Shown: positions 27,583 through 36,785 of the stretch, piece by piece | Layout of the letters: each line of letters starts with the position of its first letter | Numbering within the stretch: position 1 is the first letter of the stretch | From: Butyricimonas faecalis | Lineage (GTDB): Bacteria; Bacteroidota; Bacteroidia; Bacteroidales; Marinifilaceae | Direction of reading: 5' to 3' | Length of the DNA stretch: 64,000 nucleotides | Assembly: GCF_003991565.1 (NCBI RefSeq) | Contig: NZ_CP032819.1 | Coordinates: forward strand, 3,286,001 to 3,350,000 | The notes under the pieces: model-generated | What the model was told of the DNA's origin: nothing | Seen by the model: the letters and a program-made list of their open reading frames with translations, nothing else | Databases searched by the model: none | Program-made: the position numbers and the translations under genes

Positions 27583-27721
27583 GTTTATGAGAAACGGTAT
27601 GTTAGAGTTACCAAAAACGTATAATTCCATTCATGACCGAGAATATCCTTTCCTCACAAAATGAAAGATAGAAATAAATCGAGATGATATCTGTAAATTT
27701 CCTTTTAATCAAGGAATTTCC

Positions 27722-27729
27722 TAACTTTG
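27722..27729 (+). promoter_or_regulatory. -7 promoter element touching the nucleotidyltransferase start
   Basis: Reads TAACTTTG and ends 4 bases before the ATG at 27734, so this message may be leaderless. Just upstream, AAATTTCCTT and AAGGAATTT form an imperfect palindrome that could be an operator. Confidence 0.5.
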
Positions 27730-27733
27730 TATA

Positions 27734-28051
27734 ATGAATGATCAAAATATCGTGTTTATGGAAAGTACTCAAGAAATTCTCAACATACTGAAGTTCTACA
27801 AACAGCAGTTCGCAGCCAAGTATGGAATCGAACGGTTAGGATTGTTTGGTAGTGTGGCACGTGGTGAGCAGGATGATAACAGCGATATTGATGTTGTTAT
27901 CAAAATGCAACGACCTAGTTTGTTCCGAAGTTATCGTATCCGCGAAGAATTGGAAACATTATTCCGCCGTAAAGTTGATTTAATTACCTTACACGAAAAT
28001 CAATTTTTTGATTTTCGTAAAAATGTAGAACATGATGCAATCTATGTCTGA
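27734..28051 (+). CDS. MNT-type minimal nucleotidyltransferase
   Basis: 105 residues with the minimal nucleotidyltransferase core: GLFGSVARGEQ followed by SDIDVVI gives the G-S-x-D-x-D active site, and VDLIT adds the third acidic residue. In HEPN-MNT toxin-antitoxin pairs such proteins AMPylate and silence the HEPN RNase. No HEPN frame follows; only a 24-codon frame (from 28040) is present before the terminator. It may be an orphan antitoxin or the remains of a pair. A second possible start (MESTQEILN) lies 8 codons in. Confidence 0.8.
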   Translation: MNDQNIVFMESTQEILNILKFYKQQFAAKYGIERLGLFGSVARGEQDDNSDIDVVIKMQRPSLFRSYRIREELETLFRRKVDLITLHENQFFDFRKNVEHDAIYV

Positions 28052-28148
28052 AATGGGCGTGTTGGATCGTCTTCGATTCCTCACTATAAAAGCGGAACAG
28101 GCTATTTTAAATTATTAGGACGTTATGAACGTATTCTTGGTTTAAAGA

Positions 28149-28172
28149 CCGCCGTCCAGTGCTAGACGGCGG
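28149..28172. terminator. GC-rich hairpin between convergent genes
   Basis: CCGCCGTC and GACGGCGG form a perfect 8-base stem with loop CAGTGCTA. It is followed by CTTCTATTTTA on the plus strand and separates the nucleotidyltransferase region from the end of the RND/ABC operon. Confidence 0.75.
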
Positions 28173-28180
28173 CTTCTATT

Positions 28181-28882
28181 TTATATAAACTTCTCCCTAT
28201 TCCGTGTATTATTCAACCCGAAAATGATAAAAAGGACAGAGGCGATCAACATATTCATCCGGCAATGGAAGACCGTGTTGAAAAATATCTGCGGGTTCTT
28301 GTCAATGGGAACATCGTAAGGATTCAAGAAGATGTTCCATTGGCTGTCCCCGATAGCTCCCTGTATCATGGAGAATAACAGTCCGATAATGATAATCACC
28401 ACGGAAGTACCGTTCCCGTTCTTGATCATCGTACTCAGCATAAAGGAGAGCGTACCGATAAAAAGAGCCGGGACCATGGCTTGCAGTGTCAGTCCCATCG
28501 GGGGAACCGACACGATGGCCAAATCCGTTAATAGTGCCAAGAAACAGGTAATCACGAAACAGATCACGTAAGAAATAATCAGGCGTAATAACCAGACCTT
28601 GTAACTATAGTTCGGGATTCCGAAAATAATCTCCACGATCTTGGCATCCTGATCGTTCTGTATGCCGAAACACATGGGGTAGAAAACCAATAGAATACTC
28701 GGTAACATCAACATAGAGTATGCTGTTGCCTGCGTGATCTCGTCATCTCCCAACAATTTTACGATCACCGTGATCACGTAGAAGGCGAGGGCACTCAACA
28801 TGAAGTACAGGAATTTGTTCCCGAATATAATCTTGATGTTATATTGTACCAACTTTTGTAGGGTTATCCAAAATTGCACCAT
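28181..28882 (-). CDS. ABC-2-type permease, last gene of the RND/ABC operon
   Basis: 233 residues with six membrane helices in the ABC-2/CcmB-like layout: an N-terminal amphipathic segment, helix pairs around 25-45 and 55-75, the loop FGIQNDQDAKIVEIIFGIPN typical of these permeases (about 72-91), and helices up to residue 225. It has no ATPase of its own; the nearest are the ABC domain fused to the RND protein directly upstream and the first gene of the operon. It probably forms the membrane part for the fused ATPase. Confidence 0.8.
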   Translation of the reverse strand: MVQFWITLQKLVQYNIKIIFGNKFLYFMLSALAFYVITVIVKLLGDDEITQATAYSMLMLPSILLVFYPMCFGIQNDQDAKIVEIIFGIPNYSYKVWLLRLIISYVICFVITCFLALLTDLAIVSVPPMGLTLQAMVPALFIGTLSFMLSTMIKNGNGTSVVIIIIGLLFSMIQGAIGDSQWNIFLNPYDVPIDKNPQIFFNTVFHCRMNMLIASVLFIIFGLNNTRNREKFI

Positions 28883-28895
28883 AATGTTAATGTAA

Positions 28896-28919
28896 AATTT
28901 AGAATTTAGAATTTAGAAT
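28896..28919. repeat. 7-bp tandem repeat, about 3.4 copies
   Basis: AATTTAG is repeated three times plus a partial copy in the gap between the fused RND-ABC gene and the last permease. It is of the same AT-rich kind as the repeats at 11088 and 14297. Confidence 0.65.
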
Positions 28920-28953
28920 CACGAAATCGTCAATCATAAATCACTAAATTTCT

Positions 28954-31900
28954 TTATTGTGTTATAATTTCTTCTTTGTTCTCGATCTTCACGCTTCTCA
29001 ATAACCACAAGTATGAGTCTTCCAAGGCCGGGAGAATCTTCTCGGCGGTCTCGGTAGGCTTATGCTCGCTAAGGCAACGTACTTTGATGATGTCGCCTTG
29101 GCGGATGTGGTGAACGATCAGCATATCGGACGGTAATTTTGCAAAATCCCGTACGGGTACCTCAAAGGTCCAGGTAACATCCTTGGCGATATTGGCCATG
29201 TCGCTCGGCGTACCGTTGTATTTCAGAATTCCCTTGTTGATCACGCCGACTTGGTTACAGGAACTGGCAATATCCTCTATGATGTGGGTAGAGAAAATCA
29301 CGATCCGGTTCCGGGACAACTCCACGAGCAAATTTCTGAAGCGAATTCTTTCCCGCGGGTCCAATCCGGCTGTCGGCTCATCCACCACGAGGATGCGGGG
29401 CAGGTTCAACAGGGTTTGTGCAATACCGATACGTTGTTTCATACCACCCGAAAAACCTCCGATCTTCTTATCCTTGTTCTCGTACATGTGTACGGCAGAA
29501 AGCACCTCGGCAATCCGGTTATGGCGTACCTTCTTGTTGTATATCCCTTTCAACAGCGCTTGGTACTCCAAAAACTCCCAAGCCGTGAGATTCTCGTACG
29601 TCCCGAATTCCTGTGGTAAATAACCGATCAAGCCTTGCAACTCTTCCCGTTTCTTCTGGGTATCGATACCGTTAATGAATATCTTCCCGTAACTCTGCTC
29701 GAAGACACCGCAGATGATACGCATCAACGTGGTCTTACCGGCCCCGTTAGGACCCAGCAAACCGAACATACCCGTGTGAATTTCCATGGAAACGGAATTC
29801 AACGCTTTAAACGGCTTCTTCTTCACCCCGATAAACGGAGCCTTGGATGCCAGACGGAAAATAGTCTTTCTGAGCATACGGAACCGTCCGTCAATCAAAT
29901 CAATATTGATGTTTTCTTTATTGATCTTGTTCGACAGGTAGCGGGCGGCAATACCGAGATACCAGAACATACCCAAGAAGATAGCCCCTCCGCTGTTTTC
30001 GAATTTTTTACTTGACCAGATCAGGATAACCAACGGACCGGCATAGTAAATGACGATGGCGATGATCCGTAGAATCTTGGCAATGACCGTCTGTTTCCGG
30101 TTTTCGCAGAACTCCCGGAAAATATTCATGATACTTAGCGTCATCATCCAAGTGATGAAGGCAAAAATGATGGCCCACAAGAACAGTACCTGATAGCTGA
30201 ACGTGAAGTAGTACATGAATCCCAGTACCGGCAACGACCACAACAGCGGCTGCATATCCCGCCATTGATGATAGTTCCCTTGCAGTCCGAGACGTTCCCG
30301 AATCTTCAAACCGGAAGTCCATTCCCGGTTGAAGCGTGACGGGCGTCCGTACACTTTAACCAGATTACATATCTTGATATTCAGCTCTTCGTCAGCCGGA
30401 ATGATATTACTTTGCGCCCGACGCAGACTGTCCTCTAGGAACCAAGTTACACCCGGAACGAGGATAACCGTCAGGATCATGTATAGAATCCGATTCAATA
30501 ACGTGTAGGTCCAGAAGTACACGCAGATGACGGCCACGACGAAAAGCACGATTTGCAATAGTTTCATGAAAAGACTTTGCGTGCGCAGACGGTGTAAAGC
30601 GTCCTCCATGCCGGAATACAATGTCGGGATGATGACCAGAGTCAACAACGTACTCATGGTAAGCCCCCCGATCACGGTGATGGCAAACGGGGCCCCCAAT
30701 CCGGACACGTATTCCCCTTGTCCCATAGCCAACGGAATCATGGCCACGATCGTCGTGATCGCCGTGATCAGAATCGGTCTTAAGCGGGACAACCCGGCTG
30801 TTATGATAGCCCGTTGTTTACGGTTTCCATTCCGGCGGAGTAAAGAAGTATAGTCAATAAGAATGATACTGTTATTCACTACGATACCAATCAGGATAAT
30901 GAAACCGATGAAAACATTGGCATTCATCAATGAATTGCTCGTGAATAACAGAGCCAGTAAAGAACCGATGGCCGCCAGCGGAATGGTAAACATCAGTACA
31001 ATCGGGGCGGTGGTCGATTCAAACACAGCAGCCAGAATCATGTAAATCAAAACAAAAGCGGCTAGGATAAGGAAAATGAAATCGTTCATTTCGTTCTCCT
31101 CGTGTATCACCTCCACGGCGATACCTGTCGGTACATCCATGCTTTGCACGAGCTCGTCAATCTCTTCCCGGGCAGCTTCCAGCAACTCCTTGGACTCATT
31201 GATGTCGGAATTGAACATGTAAGTAAGGTTCACCTCCTTCTCCTGGTTGATACGGGTAATGTTCCCTTTATCGCGCCCCAGGTTGATGCGGCTGAAACTC
31301 CACAATTGTACCAACCCGTTATTCTTATTCGTGACTTCCAAGTTCCTCAAATCCTCCAGAGTCCGGGTTTGTGTTTTCTGATCGTCTTCATCGTAGTTGA
31401 TATCCCGGATCAGAATATCATATTCCTGATTTCCTGCTTTGTATTTGACTTCGGCTTTACTTTGAGGTTGGAAATTGGAGAGTTCTTGGCTTACATTACC
31501 GGGTTCGACGTTATTCATCCCCATGAGGTACTGGTCAAAGAATATTTTGGAAACCGTACTTCCTTGGGAAACAGAGATATATGAATTGGAAATGTTATCC
31601 AGATCATCAAGTTGGTATTTCAAGTATTCGGCAAAATTCGTCATGGCCTCGAAATCTTGACCTTTGATGACCACTTTCTCCGTTTGACTACCCATCCCCA
31701 TCATTCTGAGCAAGGAACTGTTACCAAGCATTCCACCGCCTCCGCCGCTTCCCCTGAAGTTCTCGCTGCTCTCGCTGGCTTCCAGGCTGATCTGGTTGAT
31801 GTTAACCGTCTCGGCCAACCGGAGGACTTCGGTCTTCAGTTGGATGAGGGATTTCTTATTGATCTTTTGGTAATCATCCTTTAACCGAATCGTCAGCCGC

Positions 31901-33693
31901 ACATCCTCTTTCATAATGTTGGAAGAGAACTCTTTTATCTCCGGCACTTCAAGTAATTCATCCTCGAAAAGGCGAATCATCTCGTCGGTCCTTTGCAGCG
32001 TGTAGCCCGAAGGTGGAGTGATATACACGTTGAACGTGTTCAACTCAACCTCTTTCAACGTGTTCAAGGTTAAGGAGGTGGATAGTACCACGGTTATCAA
32101 CAACGTGACCAAAGCAATGATAATCACTTGTGCCGGACGGCGAAGTGACACCTTGAGTATGGCAACATATATCTGCACCAATCTGTTATGAATAGATAGG
32201 TTGCTGAAGTTGACATCCTCCGGCGTCTTGCGCAAAATAGCGTTTACCGCCATCGGTATCAACAGCAATGCCACGACCAGTGATATGGTAAGCGTTGCCA
32301 CGATAGAGATCCCGATGTGTTCCCCGATCAATTTTATCAAGTAATTGTCTGCAAAAAGGAAGGGGAGAAATACGGTGATTGTGGTTGCCGTGGCAGCCAT
32401 GATGGCTTTCCACACCTCGGTGGTTCCCCGTACACAGGCCTCGTCGGTGGAAACTCCCAGCCCCTTTAGGCGGTAAATATTCTCCATGACGACGATCGAG
32501 TTGTCCAACAACATACCAACGGCGAGCGCGATACCCGTAAGGGTTAGCGTGTTGATCGTGATTCCGAATAGATAAAAGAAATAGAAAGACGAGAACACGG
32601 AAATCGGGATGGCAAAAGCCACAATCGAAATGATCCGTATTTTCCGTAGGAACAAAAACAATACGAATATAGCCAATAAAGCCCCCGAAAGCCCGAGATC
32701 GATGATCTGGTCAATGTTCTTGTTCATCACTTCGGCAGCATCGTCTTCCACTTCAATAAGCACCCCTTTGGATTCCAATTCCCCGTTCAAACGGCTAATT
32801 TCCTGCCGTACCTTTTCGGAAAGGTCGATCACGTTGGCCATGGGAGATTTGGATAGGATGCAGGAGATCACCTCTTTCCCGTTGGTACGGGCATAGGATT
32901 CCTCTTCCTTCACCCCGAACTGGATTTCAGCGATGTCCTTCAACTGGATCGGACCATCGGCAACCACGATGCTTCCCAAGTCTTCCGTGGCAAGATATTC
33001 GGCCGTCACGTTGACAAAATAACGTTTGTTACTCTCGTAAACCGAACCGGCGAAACTCTTTTCTGCCAAGTTGCTCGAAATCGCCCTGCTGATCGCGGAT
33101 GTCGTGATGTTCAACGCTTTGCATCTTTCCGGATCGATGATAACTTCAATGCTTTTTTGTCGTCCTCCCAAGGTGGTGACATTAGCGATTCCATCGATAT
33201 TTTCCAGGTAGGGAACAATCTCTGAATCGGCGATGTTACGCACGTAGTCGATGTCATCCTCCCCGAGAACCCGTAGATTCATGAACATATCGCTGGCAGA
33301 GCCCGAGGAAGATTTGTTCACGTTCAACCTGAAATTATCAGGCAGATTCGGGGTGATGCTTTTTATTCTTTCCTCCAGTTGCAGGAAGGTATATTTCAAA
33401 TCGACATCCTGCTTGAAAGAGACGGTGACCTGTCCCCCTCTCGAATAAATCTGGGTTTCTATTTTTTCTACCCCGTGGAGGGCACTGACGGCTCCTTCAA
33501 CGGGAATAGCTACTTGATTTTCTATATAGGAAGGGTCGGATTCGGTCTCGGCGCTAATGCTTACGCTCAACACCGGCAGTTCGGCGTTGGGATATAATTC
33601 CATGGGAAGGTGTTTATAGGAGAAGATTCCCATAAGTACCAGTCCGATGAAAAGCATCGATACAAGAACCCTTCTTTTTATAATCGTGTTCAT
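28954..33693 (-). CDS. RND efflux pump fused to an ABC transporter with a split ATPase domain
   Basis: 1579 residues. Residues 1-1036 are a complete RND pump (start MNTIIKRRVLVSMLFIG; TM4 motif LLDNSIVVMEN at 396-405; TM10 motif GIVVNNSIILIDY). Residues 1037-1100 add two helices. At 1102-1116 comes ELNIKICNLVKVYG, which is the first strand and A-loop of an ABC ATPase. It is followed by four more helices (about 1140-1265) before the ATPase resumes at about 1292 with FKALNSVSMEIHTG. Walker A GPNGAGKT is at about 1314-1321, the signature FSGGMKQR at about 1414, Walker B ILVVDEPT at about 1434-1441 and the H-loop His near 1470. The start overlaps the stop of the upstream RND gene by four bases. 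Continuous in-frame motifs from both ends argue against a sequencing join. Confidence 0.85.
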   Translation of the reverse strand: MNTIIKRRVLVSMLFIGLVLMGIFSYKHLPMELYPNAELPVLSVSISAETESDPSYIENQVAIPVEGAVSALHGVEKIETQIYSRGGQVTVSFKQDVDLKYTFLQLEERIKSITPNLPDNFRLNVNKSSSGSASDMFMNLRVLGEDDIDYVRNIADSEIVPYLENIDGIANVTTLGGRQKSIEVIIDPERCKALNITTSAISRAISSNLAEKSFAGSVYESNKRYFVNVTAEYLATEDLGSIVVADGPIQLKDIAEIQFGVKEEESYARTNGKEVISCILSKSPMANVIDLSEKVRQEISRLNGELESKGVLIEVEDDAAEVMNKNIDQIIDLGLSGALLAIFVLFLFLRKIRIISIVAFAIPISVFSSFYFFYLFGITINTLTLTGIALAVGMLLDNSIVVMENIYRLKGLGVSTDEACVRGTTEVWKAIMAATATTITVFLPFLFADNYLIKLIGEHIGISIVATLTISLVVALLLIPMAVNAILRKTPEDVNFSNLSIHNRLVQIYVAILKVSLRRPAQVIIIALVTLLITVVLSTSLTLNTLKEVELNTFNVYITPPSGYTLQRTDEMIRLFEDELLEVPEIKEFSSNIMKEDVRLTIRLKDDYQKINKKSLIQLKTEVLRLAETVNINQISLEASESSENFRGSGGGGGMLGNSSLLRMMGMGSQTEKVVIKGQDFEAMTNFAEYLKYQLDDLDNISNSYISVSQGSTVSKIFFDQYLMGMNNVEPGNVSQELSNFQPQSKAEVKYKAGNQEYDILIRDINYDEDDQKTQTRTLEDLRNLEVTNKNNGLVQLWSFSRINLGRDKGNITRINQEKEVNLTYMFNSDINESKELLEAAREEIDELVQSMDVPTGIAVEVIHEENEMNDFIFLILAAFVLIYMILAAVFESTTAPIVLMFTIPLAAIGSLLALLFTSNSLMNANVFIGFIILIGIVVNNSIILIDYTSLLRRNGNRKQRAIITAGLSRLRPILITAITTIVAMIPLAMGQGEYVSGLGAPFAITVIGGLTMSTLLTLVIIPTLYSGMEDALHRLRTQSLFMKLLQIVLFVVAVICVYFWTYTLLNRILYMILTVILVPGVTWFLEDSLRRAQSNIIPADEELNIKICNLVKVYGRPSRFNREWTSGLKIRERLGLQGNYHQWRDMQPLLWSLPVLGFMYYFTFSYQVLFLWAIIFAFITWMMTLSIMNIFREFCENRKQTVIAKILRIIAIVIYYAGPLVILIWSSKKFENSGGAIFLGMFWYLGIAARYLSNKINKENINIDLIDGRFRMLRKTIFRLASKAPFIGVKKKPFKALNSVSMEIHTGMFGLLGPNGAGKTTLMRIICGVFEQSYGKIFINGIDTQKKREELQGLIGYLPQEFGTYENLTAWEFLEYQALLKGIYNKKVRHNRIAEVLSAVHMYENKDKKIGGFSGGMKQRIGIAQTLLNLPRILVVDEPTAGLDPRERIRFRNLLVELSRNRIVIFSTHIIEDIASSCNQVGVINKGILKYNGTPSDMANIAKDVTWTFEVPVRDFAKLPSDMLIVHHIRQGDIIKVRCLSEHKPTETAEKILPALEDSYLWLLRSVKIENKEEIITQ

Positions 33694-36600
33694 GATTTCT
33701 TTCTGTCAATAACGTAATACACACACGGAATAACGATCAGCGTCATGATGGTCGAGGTCAGCAAACCGCCGATCACGGCAAGTGCCATGGGGGAGCGTAA
33801 TGAAGCTCCTTCCCCGAATCCGAAACACATAGGTAGCAACGCCAGAATGGTCGTGGCACTGGTCATGATAATCGGACGCACGCGATGCTGTGCTGCCATT
33901 TTAATGGACTCCTCCAGCGGGTGTCCCTCCTCTTTCAGACGATTGATCGCGTCCACGAGTATGATAGAACTGTTCACGGCAATACCCGCCAGCATGATGA
34001 TACCGATAAAGGCCATCATGTTGAGTGTCTGTCCGGTGAGCAGGAATGCCAAGATACATCCCACGCCGGCCAACGGAATGGTCAGCAGGATCGTGAACGG
34101 ATGGCGCAAGGATTCAAATTGTGCTGCCATCACCATATATACAAGTAATATGGATAGGAACAGGGCAAATCCCAAGCCGCTGAATGACTCTTGGCGCATC
34201 TCCTCTTCTCCCGTGATCTTGGCCGAATACTTGGCCGGGAATTCAACCTCGGACAATTTCTCCTGAATCGCCGGGGTAATGTGGCTCAGTGAATACTGTT
34301 TCTCGATCATGGCGGTCACAATCCCCGTCCGGCTTTGATTGATCCGGTTAATCTCTTTCGGGGCAGACGTGATCTCAATATCTGCGATCTCTCCGAGGCG
34401 GTACTTCTTCTCTCCTTGCACGATTTCAATATCGTAGATCTCGGAAAGAGTCACTTCGGGAACCTTGATATTGATGTCAATGGTTTCACCTTGTGTCTCG
34501 AAAGTTCCGGCATCCTTACCTGCCAGTTTCTCGCTGACTTGGTTACTTACCGTGGCCACGTCGATCCCATAGATCCCGCTTTTCAAGCGATCGATCTTGA
34601 TATTTATCTCCGGTGCTCCTTTTTCCAGGGAAGATTTGATATCATATATGCCGGGGATTCCGGTGATCTTCTCTTTTATCTCGGTACATAATTCATCCAG
34701 CAACTCAAGTTCCTCTCCTTTCACCTCGATCACTAACGGGGCACCCTCTGTGCCCAAAATACTTTGCAGGGCAGATTCGCCTTTTTCGTAGGAGATCTCC
34801 ACGCCTTCCGGCAACGGGTAATTCTCGTTGATATTCGTGATAAAGTAATCGGCATCCAGCTTGGAATCTTTCTTTATCTTTACCTTGATTTGGGATTGGT
34901 TCTCCGATTCCAATTTTCCTCCGCTCTGGCTTTCAAGATTCGACGGGCCCACCAACGTGTATTGCCACTCGATGTCGTCCTGACCGAGTGTCCGGATGGC
35001 ATCTTCGATTGTCCCCACGGCATTATCCGTGCTTTTTAACCTTGTGCCGGGCTCCATGGTAACGAGTATCGAAAATTCCTTCGATTCCGTTTTAGGCATG
35101 AATTCCATACCGATCAACGGTAACATCAGGTAAGAAACAACCATAAGGATGGTGGCAATTGCAATCACCAGGTATTTCCTTTTAAGTACTTTCCCGATGA
35201 AATTTCCGAACCCTTTGATCGTGATGGCATGACTGGTCGTGTTCTCTTTCTTCCGCATGAATTTCGATGCCAGCATCGGGATAAACAAGATGGAGACAAA
35301 AAGCGAGGACAACAGCGAGAAACTAACCGTCCAAGCCTGCTCCTTGAATAGCTCTCCGGCAGCGCCTTGCAGGTACACGATCGGAAGGAATACCACGATC
35401 GTGGTTAACGTCGAGGCCGTGATCGCTCCCGCGACTTCCGAAGTTCCCCTCACGGCTGCTTCTGCGGGAGGGAGGTTGTTCTCTTCCATGTTCCGGAAGA
35501 TGTTTTCCATCACCACGATGGCATTATCGACCAGCATTCCCGCTCCCAGCGCGAGTCCTCCCAACGTCATGATGTTAATGGAAAGTCCGTTAAAATACAT
35601 CAAATTGAACGTGGCAATGATCGAGATCGGGATGGAGAGACTCACAATTAAGGTCATGTTTATTCGTCGCAAGAACAAATAAAGTATAATCACGGCGAGT
35701 ATGATACCCATTAACGCGGAATCCTTGACCTCGTTGATGGAACTCCCGATAAATTCTCCTTGGTTACTGATGATATGGAAATCATATCCCGGCAGACTTT
35801 TACGGAATTCATCTATTTTTGCAAGCAAATTTTCCACGGCATTTACCGTGTTGTATTTGTTTTCTTTGTAGATACTGATTCCCAGGCAGCGTTCCCCGTT
35901 GTAACGGGCCAAATTCTCCGGCTCTTTGTTGCGGATGGACACGGAGGCCACGTCTTTCAAATATACCGGAGCCTTTGTTTTACCGGCACTGCTTGTAGAT
36001 TCCGAAGAAGAGGAACTTCCGGTGGAAGAGTTCTCTTTGAACGCCACGATAATGTTCTCAATATCTTGGAGACTGGTAATCAGGTTGACCCCTTTCACCG
36101 TGTATTGAATATCCCCGTCCGTAATTGTTCCCCCGGAAACGTTTTGATTGATGGCCGTGATTTGTGAGGCAATCCCGTCGGCAGTCAACCCGAATGCCTC
36201 CAGCATGTAGGGATTCGTGGATATCTCAACGATAGCCTGTTCCTGTCCGTTCAACTGGATATCCGCGATTCCGTCTACCCGGACAAGTTCATTGCGCATG
36301 TAATTCTCTGCGATCTTTCGCAATTCGTTCATATCCTTCACCTCGTTGTGGGTGAGTGCGATGGTCATGATCGGGGTTGCGTTGGCGTCGTAACGGGTAA
36401 CGTTGACTTCTTCTATGCTTTCATCTTGGGAAAGAGAGGAGACACTTCGCTGTAAATCCAGGAAAGCGGCATCCATGTCCTGATCCCATCCGTACTCCAC
36501 GGTAACTTTCGTGTACCCGACTTTCGTGACGCTGTACACGCTCTTCACGCCTTCCTGACGTGCGGCGGTCGACTCGACATTAGTCGTGATTAGTTTTTCA

Positions 36601-36779
36601 ACCTCTTCGGGGGGTCGCTGACCGCTTTTCACTTCCACGTAAAGAGCGGGATTTTTCAAGTCAGGGAAAAGATCTGTCCCTAATTTATTATAGGATATAG
36701 TTCCCAGCAAACATACCGCCAACGTGAGCATCAACACGCTCACCGGGTATTTTACTGCAAATTTGGTAATACTGTTCAT
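33690..36779 (-). CDS. RND efflux pump inner-membrane subunit (partner of the RND-ABC fusion)
   Basis: 1029 residues with the standard RND layout. TM4 has GMLVDNAIVVMEN (Asp418-Asn419) in place of the Asp-Asp of the pump at 11136, and TM10 has GIAVNSSIILVDA without the relay Lys. A low-complexity Ser/Thr-rich loop (STGSSSSSESTSSAG) interrupts the first periplasmic domain near residue 255. It is translationally coupled to the fusion gene, so a heterotrimer of the two RND proteins, as known for MdtBC, is plausible. Confidence 0.92.
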   Translation of the reverse strand: MNSITKFAVKYPVSVLMLTLAVCLLGTISYNKLGTDLFPDLKNPALYVEVKSGQRPPEEVEKLITTNVESTAARQEGVKSVYSVTKVGYTKVTVEYGWDQDMDAAFLDLQRSVSSLSQDESIEEVNVTRYDANATPIMTIALTHNEVKDMNELRKIAENYMRNELVRVDGIADIQLNGQEQAIVEISTNPYMLEAFGLTADGIASQITAINQNVSGGTITDGDIQYTVKGVNLITSLQDIENIIVAFKENSSTGSSSSSESTSSAGKTKAPVYLKDVASVSIRNKEPENLARYNGERCLGISIYKENKYNTVNAVENLLAKIDEFRKSLPGYDFHIISNQGEFIGSSINEVKDSALMGIILAVIILYLFLRRINMTLIVSLSIPISIIATFNLMYFNGLSINIMTLGGLALGAGMLVDNAIVVMENIFRNMEENNLPPAEAAVRGTSEVAGAITASTLTTIVVFLPIVYLQGAAGELFKEQAWTVSFSLLSSLFVSILFIPMLASKFMRKKENTTSHAITIKGFGNFIGKVLKRKYLVIAIATILMVVSYLMLPLIGMEFMPKTESKEFSILVTMEPGTRLKSTDNAVGTIEDAIRTLGQDDIEWQYTLVGPSNLESQSGGKLESENQSQIKVKIKKDSKLDADYFITNINENYPLPEGVEISYEKGESALQSILGTEGAPLVIEVKGEELELLDELCTEIKEKITGIPGIYDIKSSLEKGAPEINIKIDRLKSGIYGIDVATVSNQVSEKLAGKDAGTFETQGETIDINIKVPEVTLSEIYDIEIVQGEKKYRLGEIADIEITSAPKEINRINQSRTGIVTAMIEKQYSLSHITPAIQEKLSEVEFPAKYSAKITGEEEMRQESFSGLGFALFLSILLVYMVMAAQFESLRHPFTILLTIPLAGVGCILAFLLTGQTLNMMAFIGIIMLAGIAVNSSIILVDAINRLKEEGHPLEESIKMAAQHRVRPIIMTSATTILALLPMCFGFGEGASLRSPMALAVIGGLLTSTIMTLIVIPCVYYVIDRKKS

Positions 36780-36785
36780 GTCTTT

